Below are positions 1 through 8,835 of a stretch of DNA of 17,135 nt, in pieces. The stretch is from NCBI GenBank assembly GCA_964445305.1, contig CAYUKK010000031.1:1-17135 (forward strand), in the 5' to 3' direction. Numbering within the stretch: position 1 is the first letter of the stretch; the number at the start of each line of letters is the position of its first letter. The translations under genes and the position numbers were made by a program. Origin of the DNA: CAYUKK01 sp964445305 (lineage in GTDB: Bacteria; Acidobacteriota; Aminicenantia; Aminicenantales; UBA8522). The notes beneath the pieces are model-generated. The model was given only the letters and a program-made list of their open reading frames with translations. It was not told where the DNA came from and did no database searches.

Positions 1-555
1 ACGGAGCCTGACCCCGCCCAGGTAGAGCATGAGGATGCAGATGAAAAAAACGAGCAGGCCGGTGCCGAAGTCGGGTTCCTTGAGGATGAGGAGGACAAAA
101 AGGCTGATCACAAAGACGGGGAGGAGAAGGGTCCGCCACTCCCCCGGGCGACTGACTTTTTTCTCCAGGTAGAAGGCCAGGAAGAGGACGAGGCTGATTT
201 TGGCCAGCTCCGAAGGCTGGAAACGGATGTCGAGAATTTGGACCCAGCGGTTGGTCCGGGCGACAGGGGGCATGAGGAAACAGAGGACAAGGAGAAAAAG
301 GGTGAGAAGAAGCAGTCCCGAAACGAAAAAGGGGTTCTGGAAGAAAGGTTTCCGGATGGTGAGGAGGAAGAGGAGCACGGCGAGGCCGGCGCCAGCGCCG
401 ATAAGCTGCTGGATGAGAAAATATAAGGATTGATGATACTTTTCCTCGGCCAGGACAGCGGAAGAGCTAAAGACCATGATGAACCCGACGGCAAGCAGGG
501 CGAGCGTAATCAGGGCTAACGTTTTATCGCACCCGAACGGCCGGAAGATTTCCAT
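1..555 (-). CDS. ftsW: FtsW, septal peptidoglycan glycosyltransferase (SEDS family), 3' end cut by window
   Basis: Translating the minus strand from the ATG at 555-553 gives 185 uninterrupted codons up to the window edge. The product begins MEIFRPFGCDKTLAL and shows several hydrophobic segments (about residues 12-34, 44-66, 76-96, 119-131, 144-158, 165-181). SEDS landmarks are present: the first helix with FSSSAV, RW followed by FQPSELAK (112-119), and KEPDFGT (159-165). SEDS proteins polymerise lipid II into glycan strands in the inner membrane; FtsW does so at the septum with its partner transpeptidase FtsI, which is encoded in the same operon. The start lies one base after the murD stop (TAG, C, ATG). 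Only about half of the usual 370-400 residues is visible. RodA is the alternative within the family, but the position after murD in a dcw cluster favours FtsW. Confidence 0.93.
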   Translation of the reverse strand, partial: MEIFRPFGCDKTLALITLALLAVGFIMVFSSSAVLAEEKYHQSLYFLIQQLIGAGAGLAVLLFLLTIRKPFFQNPFFVSGLLLLTLFLLVLCFLMPPVARTNRWVQILDIRFQPSELAKISLVLFLAFYLEKKVSRPGEWRTLLLPVFVISLFVLLILKEPDFGTGLLVFFICILMLYLGGVRLR

Positions 556-556
556 G

Positions 557-1924
557 CTACACCCGTTTCTCGTTTTCCGTCTGGGTCAACCGCCAGACCT
601 CTCTTTTGAAGGCTCGGCCTCGCACCTCGAAGTTCTTGAACATGTCGAAGCTTGTGCAGGCCGGCGCAAGAAGGACTACCTCTCCAGGGCCAGCCGATTC
701 ATAAGCCAACCGGACTGCGCTCTTGAGGTTGGATACTTCTTCCATGGGGGCAGTTTTTCGCAAGGCATGTTTGATTTTTTCCCTGGCCTCTCCGAGGAGG
801 ATGATTTTTTTGACTTTCTCCCGGACAGGCTTCCGCAGGCGCGTGAAATCCGCCCCCTTATCCCTTCCTCCGAGGATGAGAACAATCCTTTTGTCGAAGC
901 TCTGGAGGGCCTTGATCGTTGCATCCACTGTCGTCGCCTTGGAATCGTTGACGAACTCGACACGGCGCACGCTGGCGACTTTCTCCAGACGATGCTCGAG
1001 CCCGGAAAACCCCCGGATGGAGCGCCGCATCATAGCTGGCGGGACACCGAAAACGTGCCCGATGAGGCAAGAAGCCATGACGTTTTCCAGGTTGTGGCTT
1101 CCGGGCAGGCGAATTTCAGAGACGGGCATGATTCTGCTTTCTTCATTGTCCCGGAGGAAAATGGAGCCGCCGTCGACAAAGCAGCCGCGCTCGGCTTCGT
1201 GCCGGAGGCTGAAAGAATAAATCTTGGCCCTTGCTTCGTTGCGCAAGGACCACCCCCGCGGATCATCGCGGTTGAGGATGGCCAGTCCGTCCTTCCCCTG
1301 GCCAAGGATGAGTTTTTTCTTGGCCGCAAAATAACCCTCGAAAGTGCCATGCCAATCGAGATGATTCTCGGAGATGTTGAGGAAGACGGCGACAGGAACG
1401 CGAAAGCGGTCAATGTATTCAAGCTGGAAGCTTGAGATTTCTGTGACATAGATGTGGTCGTCCCGGCTGGTTTGGGCGAAGGAAATGAGGGGGGTGCCGA
1501 TGTTTCCGGCCAGGAAGGCTTTTTTACCGGCCTCGTGGAGGATTTTGTGGGCGAGAGTGGCGGTGGTTGATTTCCCGTTTGTCCCCGTAATCCCGACGAT
1601 CCGACCCCGAAGAAAATGGTAAGCCAGCTCGACCTCCGAGAGAACGTTGACACCCCTTTTCTGGGCCGCCACAAGCTCGGGTAGCGCCGCTGCGCCCGGG
1701 CTGGGAATGATGAAATCAGCCTCAAGGAATGTGGACAAACGGTGCCCGCCCGTTTCCAAGCGGACTCCTTTTTCCTGCCATCTTCTCGCCCTCTTTCCGA
1801 GCTCTTCCGCCGTCTTTTTCTCAGTTACCGTTACGCGGGCGCCGCGGTCCAGGAGAAACCGAACGAGGGCCTGACCGGTTTTTCCCAGGCCGACGACGAC
1901 GACTCTCTTCCCTGAAATTTCCAT
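557..1924 (-). CDS. murD: MurD, UDP-N-acetylmuramoyl-L-alanine--D-glutamate ligase
   Basis: A 455-residue cytoplasmic Mur ligase that adds D-Glu to UDP-MurNAc-L-Ala using ATP. Its length is normal for the family. The N-terminal nucleotide-sugar-binding domain starts with VVVVGLGKTGQALVRFL. The ATP-binding P-loop GTNGKST is at 114-120, followed by GNIG (140-143) and ISENHLDWHGTF (184-195). The lysine in AAKKKL near 202 is the probable carbamylated residue. The C-terminal domain has NDSKATT (326-332), GGRDKGADF (352-360) and SFDMFKNFEVRGRAF (425-439), all MurD signatures. The ATG lies one base after the mraY stop (TAG, A, ATG), and ftsW follows one base after the murD stop, which implies coupled translation. 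Confidence 0.97.
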   Translation of the reverse strand: MEISGKRVVVVGLGKTGQALVRFLLDRGARVTVTEKKTAEELGKRARRWQEKGVRLETGGHRLSTFLEADFIIPSPGAAALPELVAAQKRGVNVLSEVELAYHFLRGRIVGITGTNGKSTTATLAHKILHEAGKKAFLAGNIGTPLISFAQTSRDDHIYVTEISSFQLEYIDRFRVPVAVFLNISENHLDWHGTFEGYFAAKKKLILGQGKDGLAILNRDDPRGWSLRNEARAKIYSFSLRHEAERGCFVDGGSIFLRDNEESRIMPVSEIRLPGSHNLENVMASCLIGHVFGVPPAMMRRSIRGFSGLEHRLEKVASVRRVEFVNDSKATTVDATIKALQSFDKRIVLILGGRDKGADFTRLRKPVREKVKKIILLGEAREKIKHALRKTAPMEEVSNLKSAVRLAYESAGPGEVVLLAPACTSFDMFKNFEVRGRAFKREVWRLTQTENEKRV

Positions 1925-1925
1925 T

Positions 1926-3014
1926 CTATCTCAGCTTCAAAGTTGTCAAGCTAAAAAGCGCAAAGATGATGGCCAGAATCCAGAACCGGACAACGACTTT
2001 TTCTTCGGGCCAGCCGCTCAGCTCGAAGTGGTGGTGGAGGGGGGCCATGCGAAAGATTCTCTTCCCGCCCGTAATCTTGAAATAGCCGACCTGAAGAAGA
2101 ACGGAGAGCGCCTCGAGGATGAAAACTCCGGCCACGGGGAAAAGGAGAAATTCCTGCTTGATGAGGATGGCCAGGCAGCCGAGTGTGGCTCCCAGCGAAA
2201 GGGCCCCCACGTCTCCCATGAAGATTTCGGCGGGATGGCAGTTAAACCAAAGAAAAGCGAGGCACGCGCCCGAGAGGGCTCCGGCAAACACCGTCAGCTC
2301 TGCGGCCAGCGGCACACGGGGAATGTTCAAGTAAGTAGAATAAAGGGCGTGGCCAGCGATATAAGTCAGCGCCGTCAGGGCGGCGGCACTGATGAACGTC
2401 AGGCCGATGGCCAGCCCGTCCAGCCCGTCGGCCAGGTTAACAGCGTTAGAAGAGCCGACGAGAATGAGCATGATCCAGGGCAAATAGAACCAGCCTAAGT
2501 AGGGGACCCATTCCTTGAAGAAAGGGAAGCTCAGCCGGAGGCTGAAGCGGCCGGCATGGCTGATCCAGAGGAGAGCCAGGCCGATGGCCGCTGCGAGGAT
2601 GGACTGGATAATGATTTTGTTTCTTGCTCTCAGGCCGAGGGAGCGGCGCCGCCGGATTTTCAGGAAATCGTCCCAGAAACCGACCGCGCCGAAACTAACC
2701 ATGGTCACCATGCCCAGCCAGACATAAATGTTACCCAGGTTTCCCCAGAGAAGGGTCGGGATGATGGTCGAACCGACGATGAGGATTCCGCCCATGGAGG
2801 GGGTGCCTTTTTTAGCGTAGTGGGATTGCGGGCCTTCCGGTCGGATTTCCTGCCCGATTTGGTATTTTTTCATCGTCCGGATGAGCCAGGGGCCGAAGAT
2901 AAAGCTAACCAGGAGGGCGGTGATGCCAGCCAGGGCTGTCCGGACAGTGATATAGCGGAAGACATTGAAGAAAAAGAAGTATTCACGAAGTGGGACGAGT
3001 AACCAGTAGAGCAT
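1926..3014 (-). CDS. mraY: MraY, phospho-N-acetylmuramoyl-pentapeptide transferase
   Basis: A 362-residue polytopic inner-membrane enzyme that transfers phospho-MurNAc-pentapeptide to undecaprenyl phosphate, forming lipid I. The length matches the family (about 360). Signatures in order: KKGTPSMGGILI (68-79), FWDD with the paired aspartates D115/D116, NAVNLADGLDGLA (190-202), FMGDVGAL (265-272), and the histidine triad in MAPLHHHFELSGWPE (323-337). The ATG sits one base after the murF stop (TAA, G, ATG). A good ribosome-binding sequence, GGAGGAAGGATAAG, lies within the 3' end of murF just before the start. The gene is flanked by murF and murD as in most dcw clusters. Confidence 0.98.
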   Translation of the reverse strand: MLYWLLVPLREYFFFFNVFRYITVRTALAGITALLVSFIFGPWLIRTMKKYQIGQEIRPEGPQSHYAKKGTPSMGGILIVGSTIIPTLLWGNLGNIYVWLGMVTMVSFGAVGFWDDFLKIRRRRSLGLRARNKIIIQSILAAAIGLALLWISHAGRFSLRLSFPFFKEWVPYLGWFYLPWIMLILVGSSNAVNLADGLDGLAIGLTFISAAALTALTYIAGHALYSTYLNIPRVPLAAELTVFAGALSGACLAFLWFNCHPAEIFMGDVGALSLGATLGCLAILIKQEFLLFPVAGVFILEALSVLLQVGYFKITGGKRIFRMAPLHHHFELSGWPEEKVVVRFWILAIIFALFSLTTLKLR

Positions 3015-3015
3015 C

Positions 3016-4410
3016 TTATCCTTCCTCCGCGGCAGACTTCAATCTTTCGACGATGAGCTCCATGCTCATGGCCCGCGAGCCCTTGACCAGGACGAGGTCT
3101 CCTTCCCTGAGTAGAGAAAAAACGACTGTGGAAGCTTCCTCCGCCGAAGCGAAGGAACGGATGTTCTGGGGAGCCAGGCCGGCGCGACGTGCGCCTTCGG
3201 CCAGGTGGAGACTCCTTTCGCCGACGGTGATGAGGAAATTCCAGCCGAAGCGGACAGCGTCCTGCCCGGCCTGGAAGTGGAAGTCGTTTTCTTTTTCTCC
3301 CAGCTCGAGCATGTCGCCGAGGACGGCCACCTTGCGCCGGGCTGGAAGTTCAGACAGACTCTTGAGGGCCGAAGCGAGGGCCCGTGGGTTGGAGTTGTAG
3401 GAATCGTCGATGAGCTTGATGGACGAGGGAAGCTCGAGGAGAGTGCCCCGTCGGTCAAATGGCCTGAGAAGGGGGACAGCCTGGAGAACGGCCTCGGTGG
3501 AAAGCCCGAGGGCCTGACTCACCCCCACCGCAGCAAGCAGGTTATAGACATAGTCTTCATAGAAGAAGGGGAAATGGACTTTTCTTTTCTCTCCGGCTGA
3601 CTTCAAGGCGAGTTCGATAACCATGCCCTCATAGCCTTTCCTCTCGATTCTTAAGGCCCGGACGTCACACGTCGCGGCGAAGCCAAAAGTCAGCTTTGGC
3701 CCTGTCCAGTCCCGGCCAATTTGGCTGACCCACGGGTCATCGCCGTTGAGAACGGCCAGCCCGCCCTGCTTTGTTCCCTCGAGGATTTCTTTCTTGGCCC
3801 TGGCGATTTCTTCGAGGCTGCCGAGGAATTGGAGATGGACGGGGCTCACGTTGGTGATGACGGCGATATCTGGCGGAGCGAGCTTCGTCAGCTCCCGGAT
3901 TTCACCGCGGCCGCTCATCCCCATCTCCAGGACAGCCACCTCGTGGGCAGGCTCGAGCTTGAGAATGGAGAGGGCCAGACCCAATAAATTGTTGTAATTG
4001 GCCTCGGATTTGAGCACCCGCAATTCTTGACCGAGCAAACTGGCCGTGAACTCCTTCGTTGTTGTCTTCCCGATGCTGCCCGTAATCCCGACAACTTTTA
4101 CTGGCTGGTCAGCCAGAACGGACTGAGCGAGTTCCTGCAAAGCTACGGTGGTATCATCGACTCGGATAAGACTGAAGTCCGGACGGCGATAGGAAATGTC
4201 TTTTGAGATCACCGCGCCGGCCGCTCCCCGGGCGTGAGCGTCGCCCACAAAATCGTGGCCATCCCGTCTGGCCACGAGCGCAAAAAAGAGCTCGCCCGGC
4301 TGCGTCCGCCGGGAGTCGATGTTGAATCGAGAGAAGACAATTGAAGAATCCCCCTGGACAATCCGCCCCCTGGTCCTCTTCGCAATCTGGTCCAGACGCA
4401 GTTCAGCCAT
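3016..4410 (-). CDS. murF: MurF, UDP-MurNAc-tripeptide--D-alanyl-D-alanine ligase
   Basis: A 464-residue cytoplasmic Mur ligase that adds D-Ala-D-Ala to the UDP-MurNAc-tripeptide. The N-terminal domain is followed by the P-loop GSIGKTT (111-117), NYNNLLG (138-144), GMSGRGEIREL (164-174), NVSPVHLQFLGS (187-198) and the KKEIL segment holding the probable carbamylated lysine (206-210). DDSYNSNP (335-342) and VLGDMLELG (363-371) are diagnostic of MurF. I place the start at the ATG at 4410, which gives an 8-base overlap with murE (ATGGCTGA). A TTG directly upstream, at 4413, would add one residue and sits at a better distance (7 bases) from the GGAG in murE, so it remains possible. Confidence 0.96.
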   Translation of the reverse strand: MAELRLDQIAKRTRGRIVQGDSSIVFSRFNIDSRRTQPGELFFALVARRDGHDFVGDAHARGAAGAVISKDISYRRPDFSLIRVDDTTVALQELAQSVLADQPVKVVGITGSIGKTTTKEFTASLLGQELRVLKSEANYNNLLGLALSILKLEPAHEVAVLEMGMSGRGEIRELTKLAPPDIAVITNVSPVHLQFLGSLEEIARAKKEILEGTKQGGLAVLNGDDPWVSQIGRDWTGPKLTFGFAATCDVRALRIERKGYEGMVIELALKSAGEKRKVHFPFFYEDYVYNLLAAVGVSQALGLSTEAVLQAVPLLRPFDRRGTLLELPSSIKLIDDSYNSNPRALASALKSLSELPARRKVAVLGDMLELGEKENDFHFQAGQDAVRFGWNFLITVGERSLHLAEGARRAGLAPQNIRSFASAEEASTVVFSLLREGDLVLVKGSRAMSMELIVERLKSAAEEG

Positions 4411-5878
4411 CAACTCTTCTCTCCAGGGATCTTAGAATCGAGCGCGCCGTTTCGGCGTCGTCGAAGGGGATTGTCCTGTCCTTGAAAACTTGAGTATTCT
4501 CATGGCCTTTGCCGGCAATGCAGACGACATCCCCCGGCTGAGCATCGTTGAGGGCCGTTTGGATGGCTTCGCGCCGGTCGGGGATGACGGTATAGGCACG
4601 CGATTTTAGGCGAGAAAACCCCTCTTCGATTTCAGACAGGATGGCCAGGGGGTCTTCGGAGCGGGGGTTGTCAGACGTCAAGTAGGTCCAATCCGCCAGG
4701 CGGGCAGCCACTTCGCCCATCTTTGGTCTCTTGCCTCGGTCTCGATCGCCGCCCGCTCCGAAGACAAGGAGGATGCGTCGTGGTTTCATATCCCGGAAAG
4801 ACTGAAGAAAGCTTTGCAGAGCGGTGTCGGTATGGGCGTAGTCGACAAACACGTCAAAACCAAGGTTGTTGGATATCTTTTCCATTCTTCCAGGAACGCC
4901 CCTGAGGTCAGAAATACCGGCTTCAATCGCTGGGGGAGGGATGTTGAGGGCCAAACCGGTTGCCGCAGCAGCAAGGATGTTATAGAAGTTGTGCTGGCCA
5001 AGGAGGGGTGAGCAAACTTTTATCAACCCTCCCGGAAAAACGATTTCTGCCTTGATTCCTTTTTCGGTGAACTTCCAGTTCTGGCCGCGGACGATGGCTG
5101 CCGGCTCCAGACCGAAAGAGACGGTGGTCAGAGGAAGCTCGAGGATGAGCTTTTTTCCCCAGGCATCGTCGAGGTTGACAACGGCTGTGCGCTTCTTCCG
5201 GTTTAGAAAGAAGAGCTTTTTTTTGGAATTGAAATAGTCCTCCATCGTCGCATGATAATCGAGATGTTCGGGGCTCAAGTTGGTGAATACGGCCACATCA
5301 AAGTGGACGCCCCAGACCCGCTTGAGGTCGAGAGCATGGGAGGAAACTTCGAGGACACAGTGGGTTGTGCCAGCAGAAACCATCTCGGCCATCATCCTCT
5401 CGAGGTCGGGCGCCTCGGGAGTTGTCCTTTGGGCTGGAATAAGCTGACCGGGCCAGCGGTAGTTGATTGTTCCGATGACAGCAGGCCTGGCTCCAGCTCG
5501 CCGCAGGATGGCCTCGAGGAGATAGGTAAAGGTCGTCTTGCCCTTCGTCCCCGTGACGCCGATGATTTTCATCCGCAGGGAGGGGTGGCGATAAAAGTTA
5601 GCCGCGGCCAGAGCCAGAGCTTCCCTGGGGTCGATCGCTTCAATCCAGGTGGCCTTTATTTCGACGGGCCGCGGCCTCTCCGAGAGAATGGCATGGGCAC
5701 CTCGAGAAAGCGCTTCGCCGATGAACCGGTGGCCGTCCGTTTTCTTCCCGGGAAGGGCGGCAAAAAGGAACCCGGGTTGAACTAGAGTCGAGGAGTAGGT
5801 TAATCCAGTTACTTCCAGTTGGGAGCTGCCCTCGATTCTCAAACCAGGGATTTGATGGAGGACTTCTTCCAGTTTCAT
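4403..5878 (-). CDS. murE: MurE, UDP-MurNAc-L-Ala-D-Glu--meso-2,6-diaminopimelate ligase
   Basis: A 491-residue cytoplasmic Mur ligase that adds the third stem-peptide residue. The P-loop GTKGKTT is at 110-116, RTTPEAP at 151-157, EVSSHALD at 177-184, LSPEHLDYHATMEDY at 201-215, and the SKKKLFF segment with the probable carbamylated lysine at 218-224. The C-terminal domain carries GAGGDRDRGKRPKM (374-387), TSDNPRSEDP (401-410) and GKGHE (456-460). DNPR is the established signature for meso-diaminopimelate specificity, as opposed to L-lysine, so it predicts DAP-type peptidoglycan. The start overlaps the ftsI stop by four bases (ATGA), and the stop overlaps the murF start. Confidence 0.97.
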   Translation of the reverse strand: MKLEEVLHQIPGLRIEGSSQLEVTGLTYSSTLVQPGFLFAALPGKKTDGHRFIGEALSRGAHAILSERPRPVEIKATWIEAIDPREALALAAANFYRHPSLRMKIIGVTGTKGKTTFTYLLEAILRRAGARPAVIGTINYRWPGQLIPAQRTTPEAPDLERMMAEMVSAGTTHCVLEVSSHALDLKRVWGVHFDVAVFTNLSPEHLDYHATMEDYFNSKKKLFFLNRKKRTAVVNLDDAWGKKLILELPLTTVSFGLEPAAIVRGQNWKFTEKGIKAEIVFPGGLIKVCSPLLGQHNFYNILAAAATGLALNIPPPAIEAGISDLRGVPGRMEKISNNLGFDVFVDYAHTDTALQSFLQSFRDMKPRRILLVFGAGGDRDRGKRPKMGEVAARLADWTYLTSDNPRSEDPLAILSEIEEGFSRLKSRAYTVIPDRREAIQTALNDAQPGDVVCIAGKGHENTQVFKDRTIPFDDAETARSILRSLERRVDG

Positions 5879-7644
5879 CTTGCTATAGACTCCCGAAGCT
5901 GGGCCGTGACGATTCTTTTCTGTGGTTGGAATCGCGGCGTCTCGCCAAGGTAGAGAAGAACGCGCCGGGCAATCTCTCTAAAAACAGGCGCCGCCACCTG
6001 CCCCCCATAGTGCAGCCCTGCCTTGGGCTCGTCGATAACGACGATGATCGAAATCAACGGCTCTTCCGCCGGGACAAAGCCGACGAAGGAAGCCAGGTGT
6101 TTTTGGGAAGAATAGGTGCCTGTCGATGGGTCGATTTTCTGGGCTGTGCCGGTCTTGCCAGCCACCGCGAAGCCCTCGATTTGCGCTTCCTTGCCTGTGC
6201 CCTCGAGGACAACTCGGGTGAAGACTCTGTCGATAAGCTCAGCCACGATTTCTTGGGAAAGGATTCTTTCTCCGGACGAAGGGCTGGCCTGGAGAGAGGG
6301 GAGAAGGTCGAGCGTCTCCCTCGCCACTCGTGGCCGCACAAGAACTCCACCGTTAGCCAGAGCGTTCATGGCCTGGAGGACTTGGATAGCGGTGACGGAA
6401 ATCCCGTAGCCAATGGAGTGGGAAACGAGCGAGGAGCGGCTCCATCGGTCGAAAGGATGGAAAATACCCGCCTCTTCGCCAGGAAGGTCAATGCCTGTTT
6501 TCTGGCCAAATTTGAAGGTCTTCATCGTTTGAAAGAGATGCTCGGGGCCAATGCGCTGACCGATGAGCGCCGTTCCGACGTTGGAGGAATGGATGATGAC
6601 ATCGCTGAAGCTCAAAACGCCCATTTTCTTATGGTCACTGATGGTCCAGCCAGCCACTTTGATCTTGCCATCGCTGCAGTCGAAAATGTCGGTGAACTGG
6701 ACGAGACCGAACTGGCGTGCTGCCGCGGCGGTGATGATCTTGAAGGTTGAACCTGGCTCAAAATTGTACTGGACGGCTCGATTGCGTTTCTCCTCGGGTT
6801 GGGCGGACGAAAAATCATTGGGGTCATAATCCGGACAGGTGGCCATGGCCAGAATCTCGCCTGAAGAAGGATGGGAGACGATAACGGTGCCCCAATCGGC
6901 CTCATGTTCCTTGACCGCCCTTCCCAGCTCCCGCTGGGCGATATATTGGATGGTTTCATCGATGCTCAGGATGAGGTCCTGGCCAGGTTGAGGAGGCTTC
7001 AGGATTTCGCGGTGATAACGCCTCTTCTTGGCGTCGCGAAGGTAGAGGCCTTCCCCGGCCACACCCTTGAGCCGAGCATCGTACTGGAGCTCCACTCCGC
7101 TCACCCCGACCTCGTCGATGTTCACCCCGCCGAGGACGTGGGCAGCCAGCCGGCCAAGCGGATAGAAACGTTTGTTTTCTTCCTGGATGTAGATTTCGCT
7201 GAGGTTCAAGTTCCTGACGGCGGCAGCTTTGTCGGGGTCGATTTTTCTCTTGATCCAGATGAACGTTTCTCCCTTTTGCAGTCGCGCGCTGATTTTCTGG
7301 ATTTCGGCATCAGAAAGGTCGAGAATTTTTTTTATTTTTTGGATTTTCATCAGCCGTTGCTCGAGTGTCTCCTCCTCGGACGGGATGAAGGAGATGGAGG
7401 GAGCGGGGAAACTCCGGGCCAGGATTTTACCCCGCCGGTCGTAGATTGTCCCCCGTTCCGGAATAATCTTGGACCTCAGTTCGTTCTGACGGATGGCCGC
7501 CGCTCGCAGCTGGCTGTGCTCGATCACTTGCAGTTGGATCAACCGCAGAGTGAGACCAATAAACCACAGGAACAAGAAGGAAGCGAGAAGGATAGTCTTG
7601 CGGCGGATCCTTTTCTGGTAGGAGGAGCTCAGGTCAGTCATCAT
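5875..7644 (-). CDS. ftsI: FtsI (PBP3-type), septal peptidoglycan D,D-transpeptidase, class B penicillin-binding protein
   Basis: A 589-residue class B penicillin-binding protein that cross-links septal peptidoglycan together with FtsW. A short cytoplasmic tail is followed by one transmembrane helix (about 17-38) and the dimerisation/pedestal domain, which includes ERGTIYDRRG (63-72). The transpeptidase domain has the catalytic serine in STFK (299-302), the SSN motif (353-355) and KTGT (497-500). No PASTA domains follow, in contrast to SpoVD/PBP2x types in many Gram-positives. The first two codons are both ATG (7644 and 7641) and neither has a convincing ribosome-binding site; both overlap the end of ftsL by 11 or 8 bases. 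The stop overlaps the murE start (ATGA). The position between ftsL and murE supports FtsI over other class B PBPs. Confidence 0.96.
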   Translation of the reverse strand: MMTDLSSSYQKRIRRKTILLASFLFLWFIGLTLRLIQLQVIEHSQLRAAAIRQNELRSKIIPERGTIYDRRGKILARSFPAPSISFIPSEEETLEQRLMKIQKIKKILDLSDAEIQKISARLQKGETFIWIKRKIDPDKAAAVRNLNLSEIYIQEENKRFYPLGRLAAHVLGGVNIDEVGVSGVELQYDARLKGVAGEGLYLRDAKKRRYHREILKPPQPGQDLILSIDETIQYIAQRELGRAVKEHEADWGTVIVSHPSSGEILAMATCPDYDPNDFSSAQPEEKRNRAVQYNFEPGSTFKIITAAAARQFGLVQFTDIFDCSDGKIKVAGWTISDHKKMGVLSFSDVIIHSSNVGTALIGQRIGPEHLFQTMKTFKFGQKTGIDLPGEEAGIFHPFDRWSRSSLVSHSIGYGISVTAIQVLQAMNALANGGVLVRPRVARETLDLLPSLQASPSSGERILSQEIVAELIDRVFTRVVLEGTGKEAQIEGFAVAGKTGTAQKIDPSTGTYSSQKHLASFVGFVPAEEPLISIIVVIDEPKAGLHYGGQVAAPVFREIARRVLLYLGETPRFQPQKRIVTAQLRESIAR

Positions 7645-7942
7645 CGATGATCACTCTAAAATCTTGATAGACGATCTGGTTCTTCTTTGGTTCGCTAAGG
7701 CCAAGCTTTTCGCGGGCAATGCGTTCCACCTTTTCCAGGGACAAAAGAGAAGCCTTTTGGATTTCAAGGCCGCGAATCTCCTCTTCCAACTGAGAGATTT
7801 TTTCTTCCAACCGGGTTGTCTGGTAGCCCAGGCTGATGAGGGCAGCCTGATGCCAGACGTAAAACGTCAGGAAACTGATAGCCAGGAGCAAACAGATGAC
7901 GAGGAGCACGATTTCCTTTTTTTCGTAGCGTCTTCGAACCAT
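7634..7942 (-). CDS. ftsL: FtsL-like division protein, bitopic membrane protein with coiled coil
   Basis: A 102-residue bitopic membrane protein. A short basic cytoplasmic tail (MVRRRYEKKE) is followed by a single hydrophobic helix (about 11-31). A heptad-rich periplasmic segment (about 33-72) contains TRLEEKISQLEEEIRG, and then the VERIAREKLGL motif typical of FtsL/DivIC proteins. FtsL forms a complex with FtsB/DivIC-type partners that activates FtsW-FtsI. Sequence conservation is low in this family, so the assignment rests on size, topology, coiled coil and position between rsmH and ftsI. The start codon shares one base with the rsmH stop (TGATG), and GGAG lies eight bases upstream of it. 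Confidence 0.9.
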   Translation of the reverse strand: MVRRRYEKKEIVLLVICLLLAISFLTFYVWHQAALISLGYQTTRLEEKISQLEEEIRGLEIQKASLLSLEKVERIAREKLGLSEPKKNQIVYQDFRVIIDDD

Positions 7943-8835
7943 CAGAGTCTCTCCGCTACCCTAAGCTTGGCCGACCTGGACCTGGGATTGGCAGCCATTT
8001 CTTGCTCGGTCGGGGTGACTGGTTTCCGGGTGACGATACGGAGAAGCGGATGATCGTTTGGGCAAGCCAAGTGGGCCAAAGTCTGCTTGGCGATTCTATC
8101 TTCCAGTGAATGGAAGGAGATGATAGCTAGGCGAGCCCCGGGGCAAATTTTCTTGGTTAAGGCTTCGAGCAACTCGCCCAAGCCAGCGAGTTCGTTGTTG
8201 ACTTCAATCCGGAGTGCTTGGAAGACTTTTGCCGCGGGGTGGATCTTGCCTTTTTGGGGAATCCAGCGGCAGACCTCTTCGACGAGGAGGCGGAGCTCGG
8301 TCGTCGTCTCGATTTTCTTGGCCTTCCGCCTGGTGACGATGGCGTCAGCCAGCTGCCGGGCCTGCTTGAGTTCCCCATACTCTCGGAAGAGCCAACGGAG
8401 CTTGGGTTCAGAATAAGTATGGATGACCTTGTAGGCGGTGGTTTTGTTTCGGGTATCCATGCGCATGTCCAGCGGTCCTTCCAGGTTAAAGCTGAAGCCC
8501 CGCTCTGGAGAATCTAACTGAAATGAGGAAAGCCCCAGGTCGAAGAGCACTCCCCGGACGGAGGAGAAATCGAGGTCGAGGTCGGGAAGGAAGCGGTAGT
8601 CGGCATGGAAGAGTCGAACCCTGTCACGGAAAGGAGCCAGTCTTTTTTGGGCCTCGGTCAAGGATTGTTCGTCGATGTCGAGGCCAATGAGGGTCGCCCT
8701 TGGGTTCTGTCGGAGGATTTCGAGGGCATGGCCGCCCAGTCCCAGGGTCGCATCGATGTAGACGCCTTCCCTATGGATGTCCAGCAGCTCCATAACTTCC
8801 TCAAGCAGGACAGGAACATGTCCGCGAGCGCTCAT
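7942..8835 (-). CDS. rsmH: RsmH (MraW), 16S rRNA cytosine-1402 N4-methyltransferase
   Basis: A 297-residue S-adenosylmethionine-dependent methyltransferase that modifies C1402 in the decoding region of 16S rRNA. Signatures in order: HVPVLLEEV (6-14), the SAM-binding DATLGLGGH (28-36) and GLDID (51-55), DLGLSSFQLD (99-108), RGFSF (112-116), PLDMRMD (121-127), FQALRIEVNNEL (205-216), SFHSLEDR (240-247) and NPRSRSAKLR (283-292). Its length is slightly short of the usual 310. The gene overlaps mraZ by four bases (ATGA) and shares one base with the ftsL start. It is the usual second gene of a dcw operon. Confidence 0.97.
   Translation of the reverse strand: MSARGHVPVLLEEVMELLDIHREGVYIDATLGLGGHALEILRQNPRATLIGLDIDEQSLTEAQKRLAPFRDRVRLFHADYRFLPDLDLDFSSVRGVLFDLGLSSFQLDSPERGFSFNLEGPLDMRMDTRNKTTAYKVIHTYSEPKLRWLFREYGELKQARQLADAIVTRRKAKKIETTTELRLLVEEVCRWIPQKGKIHPAAKVFQALRIEVNNELAGLGELLEALTKKICPGARLAIISFHSLEDRIAKQTLAHLACPNDHPLLRIVTRKPVTPTEQEMAANPRSRSAKLRVAERL

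Noticed and set aside
476..1435. Long plus-strand open frame (319 codons) opposite murD
   Set aside because: It is antisense to a fully conserved MurD, has no recognisable domain, and arises from the codon bias of GC-rich genes.
5926..7650. Long plus-strand open frames (274 and 259 codons) opposite ftsI
   Set aside because: Antisense shadows of a complete class B PBP; compositions are charged and domain-free.
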